Shown one piece after another: positions 12,601 through 25,524 of a DNA stretch of 64,000 nt. The stretch comes from Lasioglossum baleicum (Eukaryota > Arthropoda > Insecta > Hymenoptera > Halictidae). The position numbers and the translations under genes are program-made. The first letter of the stretch is position 1, and the number at the start of each line of letters is the position of its first letter. The stretch covers positions 10,451,461-10,515,460 of the forward strand of contig NC_134933.1 of assembly GCF_051020765.1 (NCBI RefSeq), given 5' to 3'. The notes below the pieces were generated by a model. The model had not been told where the DNA came from, did not search any database, and saw only the letters and a list, made by a program, of their open reading frames with translations.

Positions 12601-13582
12601 TCTGGGACCGTGTGAGGGTTGAGAATCGAAATTAAGGGTTGCAAAGGGGTGAAGTTCGACTACGAGCTAGCGATAAGTTGTATAGTTGTTTATATATATA
12701 TATAAATTTACGGAATAAGATACAGAAATAATACCTTAAAGTCCCTCGCACTAATCGACATCACGCAGTAACGGAGCGAAGAAAAGAAGAATAAGAGATC
12801 TTCGAATAAAAGACGAAATAAATCCGACGCGGATCGATTTCGATCACGATCGATCGAAGACGAACACAACCGCGTCAGCTGTATATGTAAAACAATTGTG
12901 AGTTATTAAATAAACGAATCGAAAGCAACCCAGACATTGTTATTCCTACGAGAGTCGCCGCGGATGTTTAAAAAAGAAAAAGAGATCGCTTCGATTTGTT
13001 CTGGAAACGGAGGCGGCGATTCCCACGGGAACGTCGGCTCCTTTTCATTTTTCTCAATTTTCCCGCGATTGCTGACGCCGTTCGATTCCGGCCGATTCAT
13101 CACCGCGGATTTCTTATTTAGCTCTTATTATAGTTTGATCCCGGCGAGCATCGAAAATTGCGAGCTGTCCGGATTAACTTATCGAGGTAAGTGCACGGCT
13201 GACGTTACCGTAATTTGACGTCCGAGTTTTAACAATCTCCGATCGATAGTTCGCCCTCGAGATGGTGCATCTCGATTTATAATACGGAACATTTCCATTT
13301 TTCCAATTTAATCGTCCTCGGGTTCACTGCACGTTGATGTGACATTTTTATTGTGTTTGTTGCTCGTTCTATTTCGCAGTGAATCTTCTCCAGGTTAGAT
13401 TTATTCAGAGAAATTCTTTTAGACAGAAATCTAGCCGTCTGTGTTGACAGATTTCAAATGTCTATTTTTTAGAAAATTACCTTAATGGTCTAGCTTTACA
13501 ATAACAAACGCAACTACGATCCTCACTTCTGAAAAATAAAAAATGCACTAGAAATCAGGTAACTAAAGGGACGTCCATTAAC
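9659..13582. other. Non-coding stretch with a possible transcript end near 12.8-12.9 kb
   Basis: No gene was recognised. Overlapping frames at 9743-10144 and 11130-11447 have no domain signal. Three AATAAA hexamers occur on the plus strand at 12805, 12817 and 12909, which might mark a plus-strand 3' end. Confidence 0.4.
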
Positions 13583-13899
13583 AAGGGAAGGATCCCAAGT
13601 GTCCGACTTCGATTTTGATAATTTTTTGTGAGACGATGGTATATGGATCCCTAATAATGTCTGCAAAATATTAGGTGTAGTTACTCGATAGTTTTAAAGA
13701 TATAAACAATTAAATTTACATACCTTTCCGATGTTCAATTACCCGTGTAAGCAGGTTGCGTGAAAGTTCAATTGTTTATATCTTTAAAACTATTGAGTAA
13801 CTACACCTAATATTTTGCAGACATCATTAGGGATCCATATACCGTCGTCTCACAAAAGATTTGCAAAATCGAAGTCGGACACTTGAGATCCTTCCCTTA
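13583..13899. repeat. Large near-perfect inverted repeat, about 317 bp
   Basis: The arm AAGGGAAGGATCCCAAGTG followed by TCCGACTTCGATTTT is mirrored on the right, and the arms extend to a spacer around 13730-13755 (through GGATCCCTAATAATGTCTGC and TTAAAGATATAAACAATT). Arms are about 140 bases with few mismatches. It is probably a fold-back transposon, but no target duplication is clear. Confidence 0.8.
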
Positions 13900-15544
13900 T
13901 AAGAGGTGTCATTTTTAATTTCGTGCTCTTTTCTCTTTTTGAAGACTAGAGTTGTCACTCCTCGACACACGTGGTTAGTAAAATTGTAAAATTGTCAAAA
14001 AAATGGTAAAGAATTGTTCATTGTAAAAAAAAAACAGCTTCTTCAATCATTTAATTGACACTTAATGGAAAACCCTGTATAATATCTAGTGAGGACCAGA
14101 ATAATTTGGCAAACACGAAAGAGCGGCAGAATAGGCAGACAGAATGGAAGAAATTCTGGCGAGCAACACTCGGCCGCGGAATCTATTCTCCGTTTCATTT
14201 GATTCATTAACTAATACCTCGTCGAGGAATATTTATCATTGCTCGTCGGCGCTCGGCGCAGTTTGCACAGTTGTTGAATCCGGTAAGTTTCCCTCCGTTG
14301 TCGTCGGATGTACTGTCGCGATCGTCTGCTAACTATATTAATCAAATACATTCGAGTGGCAGCCGGAAAGAGAGAGCGTGGGAGATAGGGAGAGGGAGAG
14401 AGAGGGTACGAATGAAGCACGTAAACGTGTTCGAGTCCCAGTCTGCTGGTAAAATTACCAAGAGCGTTTCTTCGTACCGTCCATGAAGCTTTTTTATTTT
14501 TTATTCTGGACGGCTTTAAACGTGCGCGCACGTCAGAGCGAGAGAGGAGAGAGAGAGAGAGAGAGAGATTGTTAGACCGAAGTCGAGGAACTTTTAATTG
14601 AACGCGGGCTGTGAGAAAAAAATTGAAAGCCGAGAGCTGCGCTTTTCTGTCGATCTCCCCCCGCTGGTAAATTATTAATGAAGTCGGATCTACTTCGATC
14701 GAACTTCCTAGGTACGCAGCTGTTAATATTTAGACTTATTATCGGCATTGGGAAAGTGCCTTGTATTTTTTCAGATTCAGTTGCTCGAGGTTACTTGATT
14801 TCACGCATTAAAAATGAATATCTCAGATGAAAAAGTAGAAATAACATTTATAGAATGTAACTGTTGTATTATATTCAGCTCATTAGGATTATTAAGGGCA
14901 GAAATAAACGTCTAGGTAAATGATGATTAGTGTGGGCGCAGCTTAAAATTGCAGGGAAAGTCGCTTCGGCAAACAGGCCGGTACAACTATAATCGGGCTG
15001 CGAATCCTTAATACGATGTTAAGCGCATAACGTGTTAAATGTTGGATGTATCGTATTTTCGATCGGCTCGTTCATCACAGCATTATATTCCCGGTGAATC
15101 GCGTGAATAGACGCATTACAGCCGGGATTATCGTCGGGGAAACGAGTCGTCCGGTTTTTAAATGGCAACGGCCCCCTCAGTGATCGTATAACACATATTG
15201 TACCACAATTTTGCGTCGCTACACACAGGCACACACTCGGATCCTGCTCGCTTCGACTTCGTATTATTATAATAACGTGTTTATTACTCCGCGGCGATAA
15301 TGCATTAATAATTTCCGGTGTAACGACCGGGCGCAGCTGGAGTCGCTGTTCTGCCGAACTTTGAGGTATGTTCACTGATTTACTGCTCGGAGTTGGCGAA
15401 GGTTTGTATGTATGTGTGTGTGTGTGTTTGATATTCGATGCTTAAACATGGCTATTTCGATAGTACGATGCAGAAGAGTCTCAGCAAATTCGTATTTTTC
15501 TCCTGATCGATTCGTTTGCGTAAAATATTCTCGAAATTAGAGTG
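13900..15544. other. Non-coding stretch with GA microsatellites
   Basis: GA-rich tracts occur at 14371-14406 and 14541-14569 and a TG tract at 15411-15427. Frames such as 14211-14531 and 15019-15375 lack recognisable content. Confidence 0.5.
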
Positions 15545-16490
15545 CTTTCACTCCTTAAGAGGTCAGGCGTGCTGCAAACGTCCTTCCCTGGGGAGGGGAT
15601 CGTTTGAAAGTTTATGGGAAATTACGTCCCTGATAAACTGAACAGCAGCCTTAATTAATTTATGAAAATAGGTTGTCTGCTTTGTGATAGAACTTTGTTG
15701 TTCGTTAACATCTTTTTCTAAAACTTTTACCTGTTTAATCCACGATGTAGTGGAACTTTTCTTATCCAAACCATTGATATCTACACCGATTCGTTTACAA
15801 CGCGATTTAGCGTACAATCCTGATTGATTCGCGTAAAAAATTCTCGATTTCAAGCCTTGAGAGGTCAGGCGTGCTGCAATGCTCAGTTCGCACGTCCTTC
15901 TCGTGGGGAGGGGATCGTTTGAGAGTTTATGGCAAATCGGCGCCGAATTCCGCGACCCTTTGGTCGTCCGTGATTCCGAGTCGTTCGCCAGGAAGATAGA
16001 CTGCCGATCGATGTGTTCTGCTCGCGGAAGGATTTAATGCTCGCACGTTCGGACGTGCTCTTTTTTTCCTGGCGGTACGTGGACGCCCGAGCCGATTTGT
16101 CCGAGATCGAGCTAACGATCGATCGATCGCGTGACAGTCTTGTTAAGTCCGGCCGACACGATATTTTGCTCGGCTCGACTTCCATCATCGAGGCCCGTAT
16201 GATTTACGAAGGCAATCTCGGCCCGACACCGCCGATTCCATCGAAGTATTTTTTTCGAACATTTACTAGGGTGGCGACAAACTTCTGCCACTACAGGCCG
16301 TTCAATTTGATCCTATCAATGATGAATCGGACCGACGCGATGATTTTATCCTGCATCGTCGGTCGCTTATCGGCGGATCACTCGATTTCCGACGATTTTG
16401 CAAACTTATTATGCCAAGGAAAGTTTTCAACTTTATTTACTGAAAGTATTTACGTCTCTGATAAACTGAAGAACAACCATAATTAATTGA
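15545..16490. repeat. Segmental repeat with an internally deleted copy
   Basis: The block GAGGTCAGGCGTGCTGCAA occurs at about 15560 and 15859. After it the first copy runs through GGGAGGGGATCGTTTGAAAG and then joins TACGTCCCTGATAAACTGAA, which in the longer copy is about 500 bases further on (near 16450). So 15545-15660 resembles 15857-16490 with its middle removed. Confidence 0.7.
15661..15830. repeat. Dispersed repeat, copy 1 (second copy at 26207-26465)
   Basis: It starts TATGAAAATAGGTTGTCTG and includes TCCACGATGTAGT, CTTATCCAAACCA and ACCGATTCG in the same order as the copy 10.5 kb downstream. No coding capacity was recognised. Confidence 0.75.
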
Positions 16491-17713
16491 TTTATAGGGT
16501 TGGGTGAATCGTGGGGTAGGTCGTGTACAACAATTCGACACGAATGTAATTAATTTATGTTAATAATTAATGCATGCTCTATTATACAGTGAATATATTT
16601 GAAATAATCATTCGATCCAACATGATCAATTAGGGATGAAATGAATTAATTTTTGCATATTACACTCGACGATGTATCCTTTAATTAAATTGTAAACGAC
16701 ATTAAACAATGACCGATCTAATTGACTGAACATTGTATAAGATAAATGGAAACAAATATAATTAATTTACTTAAAACAATCATGCGATCCAGCAAGATCA
16801 ATTAAGGATCAAATTAATTCATTTTACAGCTGGCAGCGTCCTCTAATTGAATCCCAGATAATATAAAGAATATATTGAATTGTCAATTAAATAATATATT
16901 TAATCACGATTGGTTAAATTGCAATTATTGTTGATTTATCTGCAAAAATTATTGCCAAGGGTGGAACAAACGTCGGCGCAAAACTATCCTCGAAAGGCAG
17001 GAGGGTAGCACGTTGACCGGATTTAACCCGCGAGCCTCTGTTTTCCGGCGCTTTTTCGTTTCTTTAGGTTCCGTTCCCATGTTGGAATATAAATGAAGTC
17101 CATATAATACCATTACGCGTTTCAACCGGCCGCTAAACCCCATTATTTTTATTCCCGAACGTACACAAACTTTCCGTGGCTTGCTTCGTTGGATCCGCTG
17201 AATTTTCATTGAATACGCAGCCCACCTTCGGCTTCTAGGCTCGAGCCGGAATAATTTTCCATGGAGTAGAACAATCATTCCCTGCACAGGGTATCCCATT
17301 CAAATTTATCCCAGATATACCAAAAAATTAGAGATACAATCAGAGGCGACACTAGGGCGGTACCTTTGATGTCAACTGGATTTAATATGGTTAGTTCGCA
17401 GCAATATCTAATAATTAGAATACTATTTATTTATTAACATCGGTTTTCAAAGTATGTATGTTAATTTTACAAGATCGGAAAGTGAAAAAAGAAGATATAT
17501 ATGTATAATAATATGTAAAATGATAACTGTGGGGCGTTTTCATATCGAAAATAACGTTTTATAAAATGCCAAAATATTTTATACGCAATTTCAAAGACAC
17601 CAAGTGGTCAGCAAGCGTTGCTGTTTGTCACATAAACAACACAACCAGATAAAAGGCAGTGTAAAACTACGGCTAATTCGAGAGCATCGAATGCTGCAGC
17701 TATAAACAATCGC
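16491..17713. other. AT-rich non-coding stretch
   Basis: Many AATTAATT motifs and no recognised gene. Frames at 16949-17299 and 17591-17875 are not supported by any domain. Confidence 0.5.
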
Positions 17714-18265
17714 AGTGGCCCCTAGATGATGAATAATATTGTCAATATTCGCTTCAATATTGACGAAGGACCATATTGATGGAAATATTGATCGCCTAGG
17801 AGCGTATCGAAGCGTTCTATCAATATTGAAGAACGTTTGAACGTCTAGGAGGTTTAGTGTCAATATTTCCTTCAATATCAGTTGCTTGTGAGACCGGGAA
17901 GTGAGAACATGGCTGACCCACCGAGCTCCTCTCCTAGTGATCTGGGTTCCGTTCGCGATCGGGATTTCACAACCCTGCTTATAGCGGCATATCGTGATTA
18001 TCCGGAATTGTGGTAAGTGAAGTCAAAAGATTATTTTAACAAAAACAAAAAAGCAATTTCGATGCAAAAAATTTGTTGGTGCATTGAAACAATGTAAACC
18101 AAACTTTACGGTTGAACAATTAAAAAAGAGAATATTTTTGCCAGAATGAATATTGGTGAGAATACTGATGCGTTTATGTTGAAGCATATTGATGCGCGCT
18201 TCAATATGTAGAGCTTCAATATTGAAGCGAATATTGACAATATTATTGATCGTCTAGGGGCCACT
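17714..18265 (+). mobile_element. PIF/Harbinger-like element with MADF gene start, 552 bp
   Basis: The ends are AGTGGCCCCTAGATGATGAA and, inverted, ATTGATCGTCTAGGGGCCACT, followed by subterminal repeats of TTCAATATTGA in both orientations. Such clustered motifs are typical transposase binding sites. The interior holds the first codons of a MADF-domain protein, the accessory protein of many Harbinger elements. A similar terminus lies beside transposase-derived sequence at 47623-47995. No clear 3-bp target duplication is visible, and most of the coding part is gone. Confidence 0.75.
17909..18016 (+). pseudogene. N-terminal fragment of a MADF-type protein
   Basis: ATG at 17909 opens 35 codons: a Ser/Pro/Asp-rich start and then FTTLLIAAYRDYPELW, which fits helix 1 of the MADF domain (consensus like LIxxVxxxPxLW). 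The frame ends at TAA inside TGGTAAGT, so this may instead be a splice donor at exon 1's end. The rest of the domain is not seen before the right terminus, so the gene is truncated. Confidence 0.65.
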
Positions 18266-18506
18266 TTAGAGAGCGAGCGAAACAAATTTTCGTCGACAAT
18301 GGAACTCGATCGTTTCGTGTGAACGATCCGCCATTCGTGGGATACTGCCGATAGAAATCGGAGGATGTATTTTTCGGGTTTTCTCTCCTTTTTTAGCAGG
18401 AAGTAGCGAGTCCCATTTTCCATAGGTGATCGTTCAATCGTCGTGAATTAATGCCTCACGGTCAATTACGCGAATAGACACTTCGCGAGCTATAGCGAAC
18501 GGTATA

Positions 18507-18957
18507 CAGGGTGTCTCAGCTGAAGGAGGCCACCTAAATATCTCCTTTATTTTTAATGGCACAAAAAATATTTATGGCATAATTTAAATGGTATCGAAGG
18601 AAGAATATCATAGAAGAACAATTTCTTCTGTCCGGTTATTTATTCATAGTTTTTTCAAGGTCATCGTTATTTTTTTTTATCGGGAGAACATTTTTTTTAT
18701 TCCATCTTATAGCGGCTGAAAAAAATACATTTGAATGTACTTAAGTCATTAACAAGATGGAATAAAAAAAAAAAGTTCTCCTGATAAAAAATGACGATGA
18801 CCTTGAAAAAACTATGAAAAAATAACCGGACAGAAAGAAATTGTTCTTCAATGATATTCCTACTTCGATACCATTTAAATTATGGCATAAATATTTTTTC
18901 TGTGCCACTAACAATAAAGGAGATATTTAGGTGGCCTCCTTCAGCTGAGACACCCTG
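18507..18957. mobile_element. Palindromic CAGGGTG-ended element, 451 bp
   Basis: The termini CAGGGTGTCTCAGCTGAAGG and inverse are identical for over 40 bases and are bordered by TA within TATA. The whole element is an inverted repeat around a short centre near 18730 (GGTCATCGTTATTTTT against its complement). It has no coding content and is consistent with a TA-inserting MITE, though the superfamily is not proven. Confidence 0.85.
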
Positions 18958-18961
18958 TATA

Positions 18962-21900
18962 GCAGTGATGCAGCCATCTCGCGGGGGATGAATTTCACCG
19001 GTGTTCGATCCTGCCATTTTTTTTCTCTCACTTTCTCCATACCGGTTTCAATTTCGTTCCCGATCGACGGCGTCGTTTCACTCGGCCAGCGCCATTTTCC
19101 TGCTCTTTCTTCACAGGCATTTTTTCTCCTCGTCGAAAATCGCGGACGATTTCAAATCCGCGAGCGGAATACCGAAAAAGGAGGACCATTATGATACAGG
19201 GGATCTCCTGCAAGAACGACACACGATCGAATCGAAAATTCTTCTCGCGAACGGTTGTATGAAATTCGGGGTAAAAAGGATACTACTTTAGCGGACGATA
19301 TTTCACTTCCGGTGGCGCCGGTTGCGAAAATGAAATTCGCGTGGAAAACAATGTCTGCTCGCGACGGACCGAATGAGGATTTTCCTGTTTTCCTGAATAA
19401 ACGTGCCGTGTTTTGCGCGAATTTTCAGGAACTTTTTCAGAAAAACCATTGCACATTTCGCATTAAGATTTTGCACAAATATTTACTGGTATACGACGTA
19501 CATCTCTGATTTTTTTCAAGTCAAAATAATCAAAATTACATGAGTTACAAATTTTTTTATAGGACAAGTTTTGAAAAACGTGGGTCTATGGTTTTGTGTG
19601 ATTCTCCGGTGTCTCTGCTGATCGGAAACGAGAAAATGCAGTTGTTTATTAATCAGTATGAATGGTTCAGACTTTTAAAAGAAATTAGAAATCTTGATTA
19701 TTGAAATTGCGACAATTATATTTTTCCTTCGGCTAAAAATTCCGCACACCTACAAATCTGTTTCACCTTCGACAGTGTCTATCCACAGGAGTTGCCCTCC
19801 TGTCGCGAAACAGATCCTTCCGATAAATCGCAATTAATGTCAGAACATTCGTTTCAATCACTGCGGGTCACAGGGGTGAATTTTTTCGGCCTCGGATTGC
19901 GATAAATTTGCCAGCATGCATTCCCGGGCCCATCAGTTGGTAATCATCCCTAATGGACGCACTTTGCGGATTCTTTTTCATCCCCCAACATGTTATGCTT
20001 TTTTCTTAGACGGTTTATCATTATCCCCAGAAAACTCTTCTCTGTATTCGCCCCTATTCTGTATATAGGTCACGATACTTCCATAAGGACTACATAAACT
20101 GTCGTTCGCTACGTCATATTGTTAAACAGAGCCTGTATATATTTATTATCATGCCATAAACAATTTGTTAACGCGTTTCCGACGATTCGAAACGCGAGAC
20201 AGGGGATGAAAGGGGGTAGACTGGGGTTGCGCGGGGGTGGACATAGGCGACAGACGGGCCGAGCATTACTTATATAAGCGGAATATATTAATTTTCGTGG
20301 AACACAGGGGAGCACGGCTGCGGTGAATAAATTTCGGAACTGGCCGTACCCGAAAACTTTGCTACACAGCGGCGAAGTTTCGAGCCTGCTCGACGCTTTT
20401 TACCCCGGCACAGTCCACCAGAATTTCCCCGCTTGAATGTATCCGGTGCTCGAGTGCTTTCGCCGTGGCTTTTGATAATCGTTAACTTGCGCCCGCGTTT
20501 TACGCTTACATTAACGAAACTTTTCCCAGCAATTTGACCCGACGCGCGACGCTCAGGAAACTTTTATCTCGTCTTCGAACACGGAAGACAGTTTTTCAAC
20601 CCCCACTCCTTTAACCACCACTTCGGTTGTCTCGTTGCCTCTGTCCTGTCTCGTACTTTACAGTCCTACGGTTCAGGCGCTGGTTTGTTAAGTCTGGTAA
20701 ATCTTTGGAATGTTGGCCCAAATATGATTTCTTCTACTATCATTTATTTCTATATTTTTAAAAATTTCGTTAAAAGTTATAAAATTAAGTTAATCGAAGA
20801 ATAAAAATTCGGTAAAATCAAGTGAATCGAATAATACAAATTTCGGTCAAATGAAGTTAATCAAAAGAATAAAAATTTCGGTCAAATAAAATTAATCAAA
20901 AGAATAAAAATGCACCATTTTCAACGTGTTAAATTTTAATTAAGGAAGAATTAAACCTGTATGGCACCCATTTCATGAAAAGATTCGCAGTCTAATTATA
21001 ACCAACAGGTAAGGAGTTATTTTAGCTGTTGTTTCTCATTGACACAGCCAATACAGTGTCTCCTCTTCTTGTTTTCATTTTCCTGCATCAAGATCGATTC
21101 TCCACGGCGAATTCTTTTCCCGGGGATCCTTCGACGTCCGTTTCATGGACCGTTCGACGTCCACGAGATAATTTATCGTTTCCATTCGACGAGAGCAAAG
21201 AAATATTCCCGATCAAGCTCGAGTCGCGCGCGCGCACGAGCACCAGTCCCTTCGAATATATTCATCCCTCCGCGAAATAACGGCTCGCCGTGATATATAC
21301 CGACGGATTCGCCACCCCCTGTATCAACAAGTCCGACAATCTCGCTTCTGCGGAGACCGTGGAACAAACAGATCCGCTGTCCTCATAAATATTGCGAAAT
21401 AACAGCACACGTGAAGGACTCTGCGTATTAACCACCCCTCTCGAGGAAATCGACTGGAGTTGTTTGCTATGTAAACAAAGATTTTTGCGACGCGCGGGTA
21501 TATCTGTATCCGGATCACGTGATCTACCTATGAAATCGATCGGGACATTTAATTGATAAGTACAGTCAATTTTTATTGAATAGTATGTCTGTTGAAAGAA
21601 CTATTTAGGCTCCAATGATGTATGGACACTAAAAGTTTCATTTTTTCCAGAAATAGTCGATACTCGAACAGTCGCCATTTCGTTAGAAAAAAACGTACGA
21701 GAATAAACCTCGCCTGATTTTGAAGATTGAAGCATCTACTTTCGCACTGCTTTGTTCATCTTTTTCGAAAAACATTTTTTCACGGTGCAGCAGATAGAAA
21801 AGTAGAACGTATGTCCTGTGTTGAAAATGCAGCGAATTTAAACGTCCACTAAAGCCATTGAAAATTGTTTTGACGACTGTATGTACCACAGATGGAAAAA

Positions 21901-22487
21901 TAGAAGCTTTCTCTTTGCAACTATGCCTTAAAACTTGCTGTACGATTTTTTTCGGTCGTTTTATTGAGGTTTCAATGGAAAAGGTATACGTGAAACGAAC
22001 AAAAATATCGAATGTCAAGTTTTAGGTGGCCGTTGGAAAGAAGAAAAAAATGCTCATGATATTTTTGGCGAAATTTCAGCCTGTACTGAAAATCATATGA
22101 TTTTGGTTTTGAACTGGCAATATTTTTGCAAAAAAATGTTATCAGTGTGATACGTTTAACGTGGAGTATTTCTATAATTTTCCCTTGAACCAGCGTTTAA
22201 GAGGAAACGTTTTCTGTATATTTGAAGGAGGTTGCCTTCAGCGAAGCCCGAGGCGAACGCATTGATTCGCTGCGATTCCCTTTATCGCGATCCACTCGAT
22301 CCGTAGCACCCTGGAGCGACCGAAGAACAAATGCATCGAACAGATCGCGAATGAAACAGTCGGCTTTCCCATAAAATCTTATCGGCGGTGCCCCCTGCTC
22401 CCCCATGCACGTGTCACGTATCGAAGCCGCGCGAAAACCACCCCCTTCCCCACCCTTAACTCCGTATGAGAACTTTGCGTATATATA
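18962..22487. other. Non-coding stretch, no gene recognised
   Basis: A CpG-rich patch at 18980-19400 produces overlapping frames without domains. A diverged short tandem repeat of about 40 bases (AATCAAAAGAATAAAAATTT) lies at 20785-20912. An isolated MITE end (GATTCGCAGTCTAATTATA) is at about 20983. Confidence 0.5.
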
Positions 22488-22985
22488 CAGGGTGAGTTGC
22501 TCATCCTTATCACCTGAATTCACTCATAAACCACCTGCAACAAAAATATCTCTAACGAATTATTTAACAACCGGGAACATACAACGTGGTAATTAACTCC
22601 TTCTCATTTGATTTTTTATTGAGATGATCTTCATTTTTGTATTGTAATGTGTGTAGACTGCGGATGATTTTGCAATTTTCAATTTTCGTAGACGAATTTT
22701 AAGAAACTGGAATAAAATACAAAATCAACAAAATAAAAATAGTGCCAAATTCTATCGAATTTTATGTTCCACCATTTTTTGAAAATTTTCAGAAGCCATA
22801 AATGTAGTTACATCTCTCAGTAAATTTTTGGTAGCTAGAAAAATTTCAATCGAGTGTCAAATTTCATATCAATATCAAATTTAAAAAAGAAAACTTCAGC
22901 CCATTTGATTGAATTTTAAAAGATTCGTATAAAGTGTCCAAATTAATTCCAGCCAACGTAAGACACTGTTAACTGACTCACCCCG
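22488..22985. mobile_element. Degenerate CAGGGTG-ended element carrying a nested MITE
   Basis: The left end is TATA-CAGGGTGAGTTG and the right end is the inverse of CGGGGTGAGT, again followed by TATA. Inside, 22658-22800 matches the 8341-8542 MITE (GACTGCGGATGATTTTGCAA, then TTTTTTGAAAATTTTCAGAA), so one element inserted into another. The inward arms are too diverged to pair well. Confidence 0.6.
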
Positions 22986-23664
22986 TATAGGGGATGGAGA
23001 ATGTTAGAAGGTAGCGAGAGGGTAGGTTTGATTCCGTCGACTGGGCCGTTTGAGATTGCGAGGCGGGGCGTGATTGGAATGTTTCTGCTTACAAATAACA
23101 GATAAAAGAGGTGGAAGAAGGGGAGGTAGAATGGGGCGTGGGTATACAAGAGAAAGCGTTGAATTTCGAGGGAAATTGAAAGAGCTTCGAATAAGATAAT
23201 ATCGCGATAAAAGCAAGAAAAAAAGCTGGCTCGCGAGGAATACGTTTGGAAAATCAAAAAGTCGGGGGAGCAGTAGTAGCAGCAGCACCATGGGATCGGG
23301 GTGAAGGGATACCCGGGGCCCGGGGAATTGCGAAAGAATGGCGCGAGAGGTTGAAACATAATCTAGCTTGGGGTGAAGGAGGTGGCAGCAAATGGTGGAA
23401 CTAGAGAAACGATCGTGAGTGGCCGCGGAATGGAAAGCCATAAAGCGGTGGGAATGGTGGCCGATAAAACTTTTGTGGGTGCGCCGAAAACGATGGGGAA
23501 TGGGATGAACGGCAAATGATCGGGGGAAAGAAACGTGGCGAGCTAACTGGATGATCAGGGACCTGAGCCCTCGGAAAACGAATATGAGCTGCATTTGTCT
23601 TAGAATATTGGATCGTTGGAAAAATTGCCCAACAATCTTTCACTTGAAATGTCTCAAGACTTAA

Positions 23665-24092
23665 CCCTTTGCACTCGGAGCTACTTTCGCTCGAGAATTA
23701 AACATTTCTTTCGACCTAGATTAGTTACATTCTATTATTATTTATTCGTTTAATGCTTTAAACCAAGTATAGTTTATTAGCACATACAATACATGCATTA
23801 CAATACAGCATACAATACAGCACATACAATACATACAAACATATTACATAATAGCTTAGTGCACAATTAACTTAAAACTAGTTTATATAGCTTCTACTTG
23901 ATTACACTACTTCAATGAAATTAAATATTAATTTTTTTCTTTGTGTCACTATAAGATTGATATAATCCCTCATACAGCACTTAAATGTTTAGTAATTGGT
24001 TAGATACCAACATATTTAATAATGTAAATATTTTGAATAATGCTACAGCCATTTTTAGTAGCGACTCTGAGTCGCGATTCGAATACTAAGGA
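23665..24092. mobile_element. piggyBac-type MITE, 428 bp, TTAA-flanked
   Basis: TTAA (23661-23664 and 24093-24096) borders CCCTTTGCACTCGG on the left and the diverged inverse of CCTTAGTATTCG on the right. A TTAA duplication with CCYT ends is the piggyBac signature. The interior (GTTTAGTAATTGGTTAGATA and TTTTGAATAATGC) recurs at 54128-54300. Confidence 0.65.
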
Positions 24093-24096
24093 TTAA

Positions 24097-24804
24097 AAAT
24101 TTATTTTCGCGGTAATAGATGGGGTGCACAAAATTTGTTCATGGTCTACAAAATACAGGATAAGTCACGAGAAACATTCATTGAAGGACCCAACTATGCG
24201 AGCAGGATTGAATCAAAGAGCATTTTTTAATAAAACGAGCGATGACATCATTCGTCTCGTTATTACATCGCAGTATTGTTTTCTCCAGGATGCAGAGACA
24301 GGTCTAAGTAGATCCGCGGGACTTGTAATCAAGGAAACGATCCGCGAACATCAAAGGGACAGGCCTCGATCAAATTCAATAGCCCTGTTGCCGAGCAGAA
24401 ATTCAGGGAGCACCGTATCGGTACACAAAAAGGATTCCCCGGGGGATGTGGAACGAAGGAGGATCGGAATTTTCTCCGGGCTCAGAGGAAAGAATGAAAT
24501 TAAACGTGCCGTTTAAGTAGCGTCCAATTCTAGACGCCACTTATTCTCCTATTGCCCTTACCAGAATTTCATTTCGCAGTGTGACGTTTCGCGAAAGACG
24601 ATTTCGCTGTCCCCCCCCCCCCCCCCCGACTATGAGAATTCCTTACCAATTTTTAAAAGAAAAGATACGAAGGATGCAGTTTAAACAATTTTTGTTTATA
24701 CAGTTTCGTAGACGCAATAATACCATCCCACTTTTGTTGCAGCTTTTTCTTAAATATTACAAAACGTTATTTCTATGTCTAAATGCATTCTACTGCCAAC
24801 TGTA
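24097..24804. other. Non-coding stretch with a poly-C run
   Basis: A homopolymer of C lies at 24611-24628. The frame at 24124-24516 has no recognised domain. Confidence 0.5.
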
Positions 24805-24985
24805 ATATGCAAGGAAAAAAAATATCTATGACCTTAAAAGCTCCGGAAAAAGAGACCTTGAGAAAACAATAACATTTGCAAATAATTAACCTTGTGATAC
24901 CGTTTACGTTGCATCAAAAACATGTGTTATGTCATCAAAAATAAAGGAGATATTTAGGTGGCTACATTTAGGTGGACCACCCAGT
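24805..24985. mobile_element. Truncated CAGGGTG-family element
   Basis: The sequence from GCAAGGAAAAAAAATATC through GATACCGTT to GGAGATATTTAGGTGGCTAC and GGTGGACCACCCAGTATA aligns with the right half of the element at 41068-41568. Its left half is missing. Confidence 0.75.
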
Positions 24986-25396
24986 ATATATATGTTTCCG
25001 AACATGACTTTATTCCAGCTAGATCGGACATTTGTCCCACTGTGTGTCGAGTCAATGAACTCGTGAAATTTGCTAGATTTGCAACAATCCGTCCTTCGAA
25101 CGAGAACCATACTTAGCAAGAGGGTCGATGGCTTTGCGGACTGACCTATATGCAGCGAAGTGTGCTTCAATCCGTCTTCAGAAGTTGCAGCATCTGTTCC
25201 GCTTCGCGGGAAATCGTCCGCAAGATGGCGAATCCGTTGGCTAATTTGAATATCGAAAAGTTGCGATAGCGATGGCCGCATTAGTTCCCGCTGGCGAGAT
25301 GCAAGATGCTCTTAGGCTAGCGGGTCTTAGGTTATTTTCATAATCACTCCGCCATCTGGCATCCTCCGAATATTTTTTCGAGCAACTCTATTTTAA

Positions 25397-25520
25397 CCCT
25401 TTGGACTCGATGCAATTTGAATTCCAAGATCAAGGTGTTTCATTTTTATTGTGCACATCAAACCGAACCTGATTTCTCATACAACAGTTGAGCTTTCTAC
25501 AATTTAATTATCACAAAGGG
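25397..25520. mobile_element. piggyBac-type mini-MITE, 124 bp
   Basis: It is bordered by TTAA on both sides (25393-25396 and 25521-25524), with CCCTTTGGACTC at one end and TCACAAAGGG at the other. Nothing codes inside. Confidence 0.7.
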
Positions 25521-25524
25521 TTAA

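Noticed and set aside
16013..16486. 157-codon plus-strand frame
   Set aside because: No family resemblance, and it lies in a segmental repeat whose other copy lacks the middle of the frame.
24611..24628. Poly-C run as a functional element
   Set aside because: A plain homopolymer, probably slippage or an assembly artefact.
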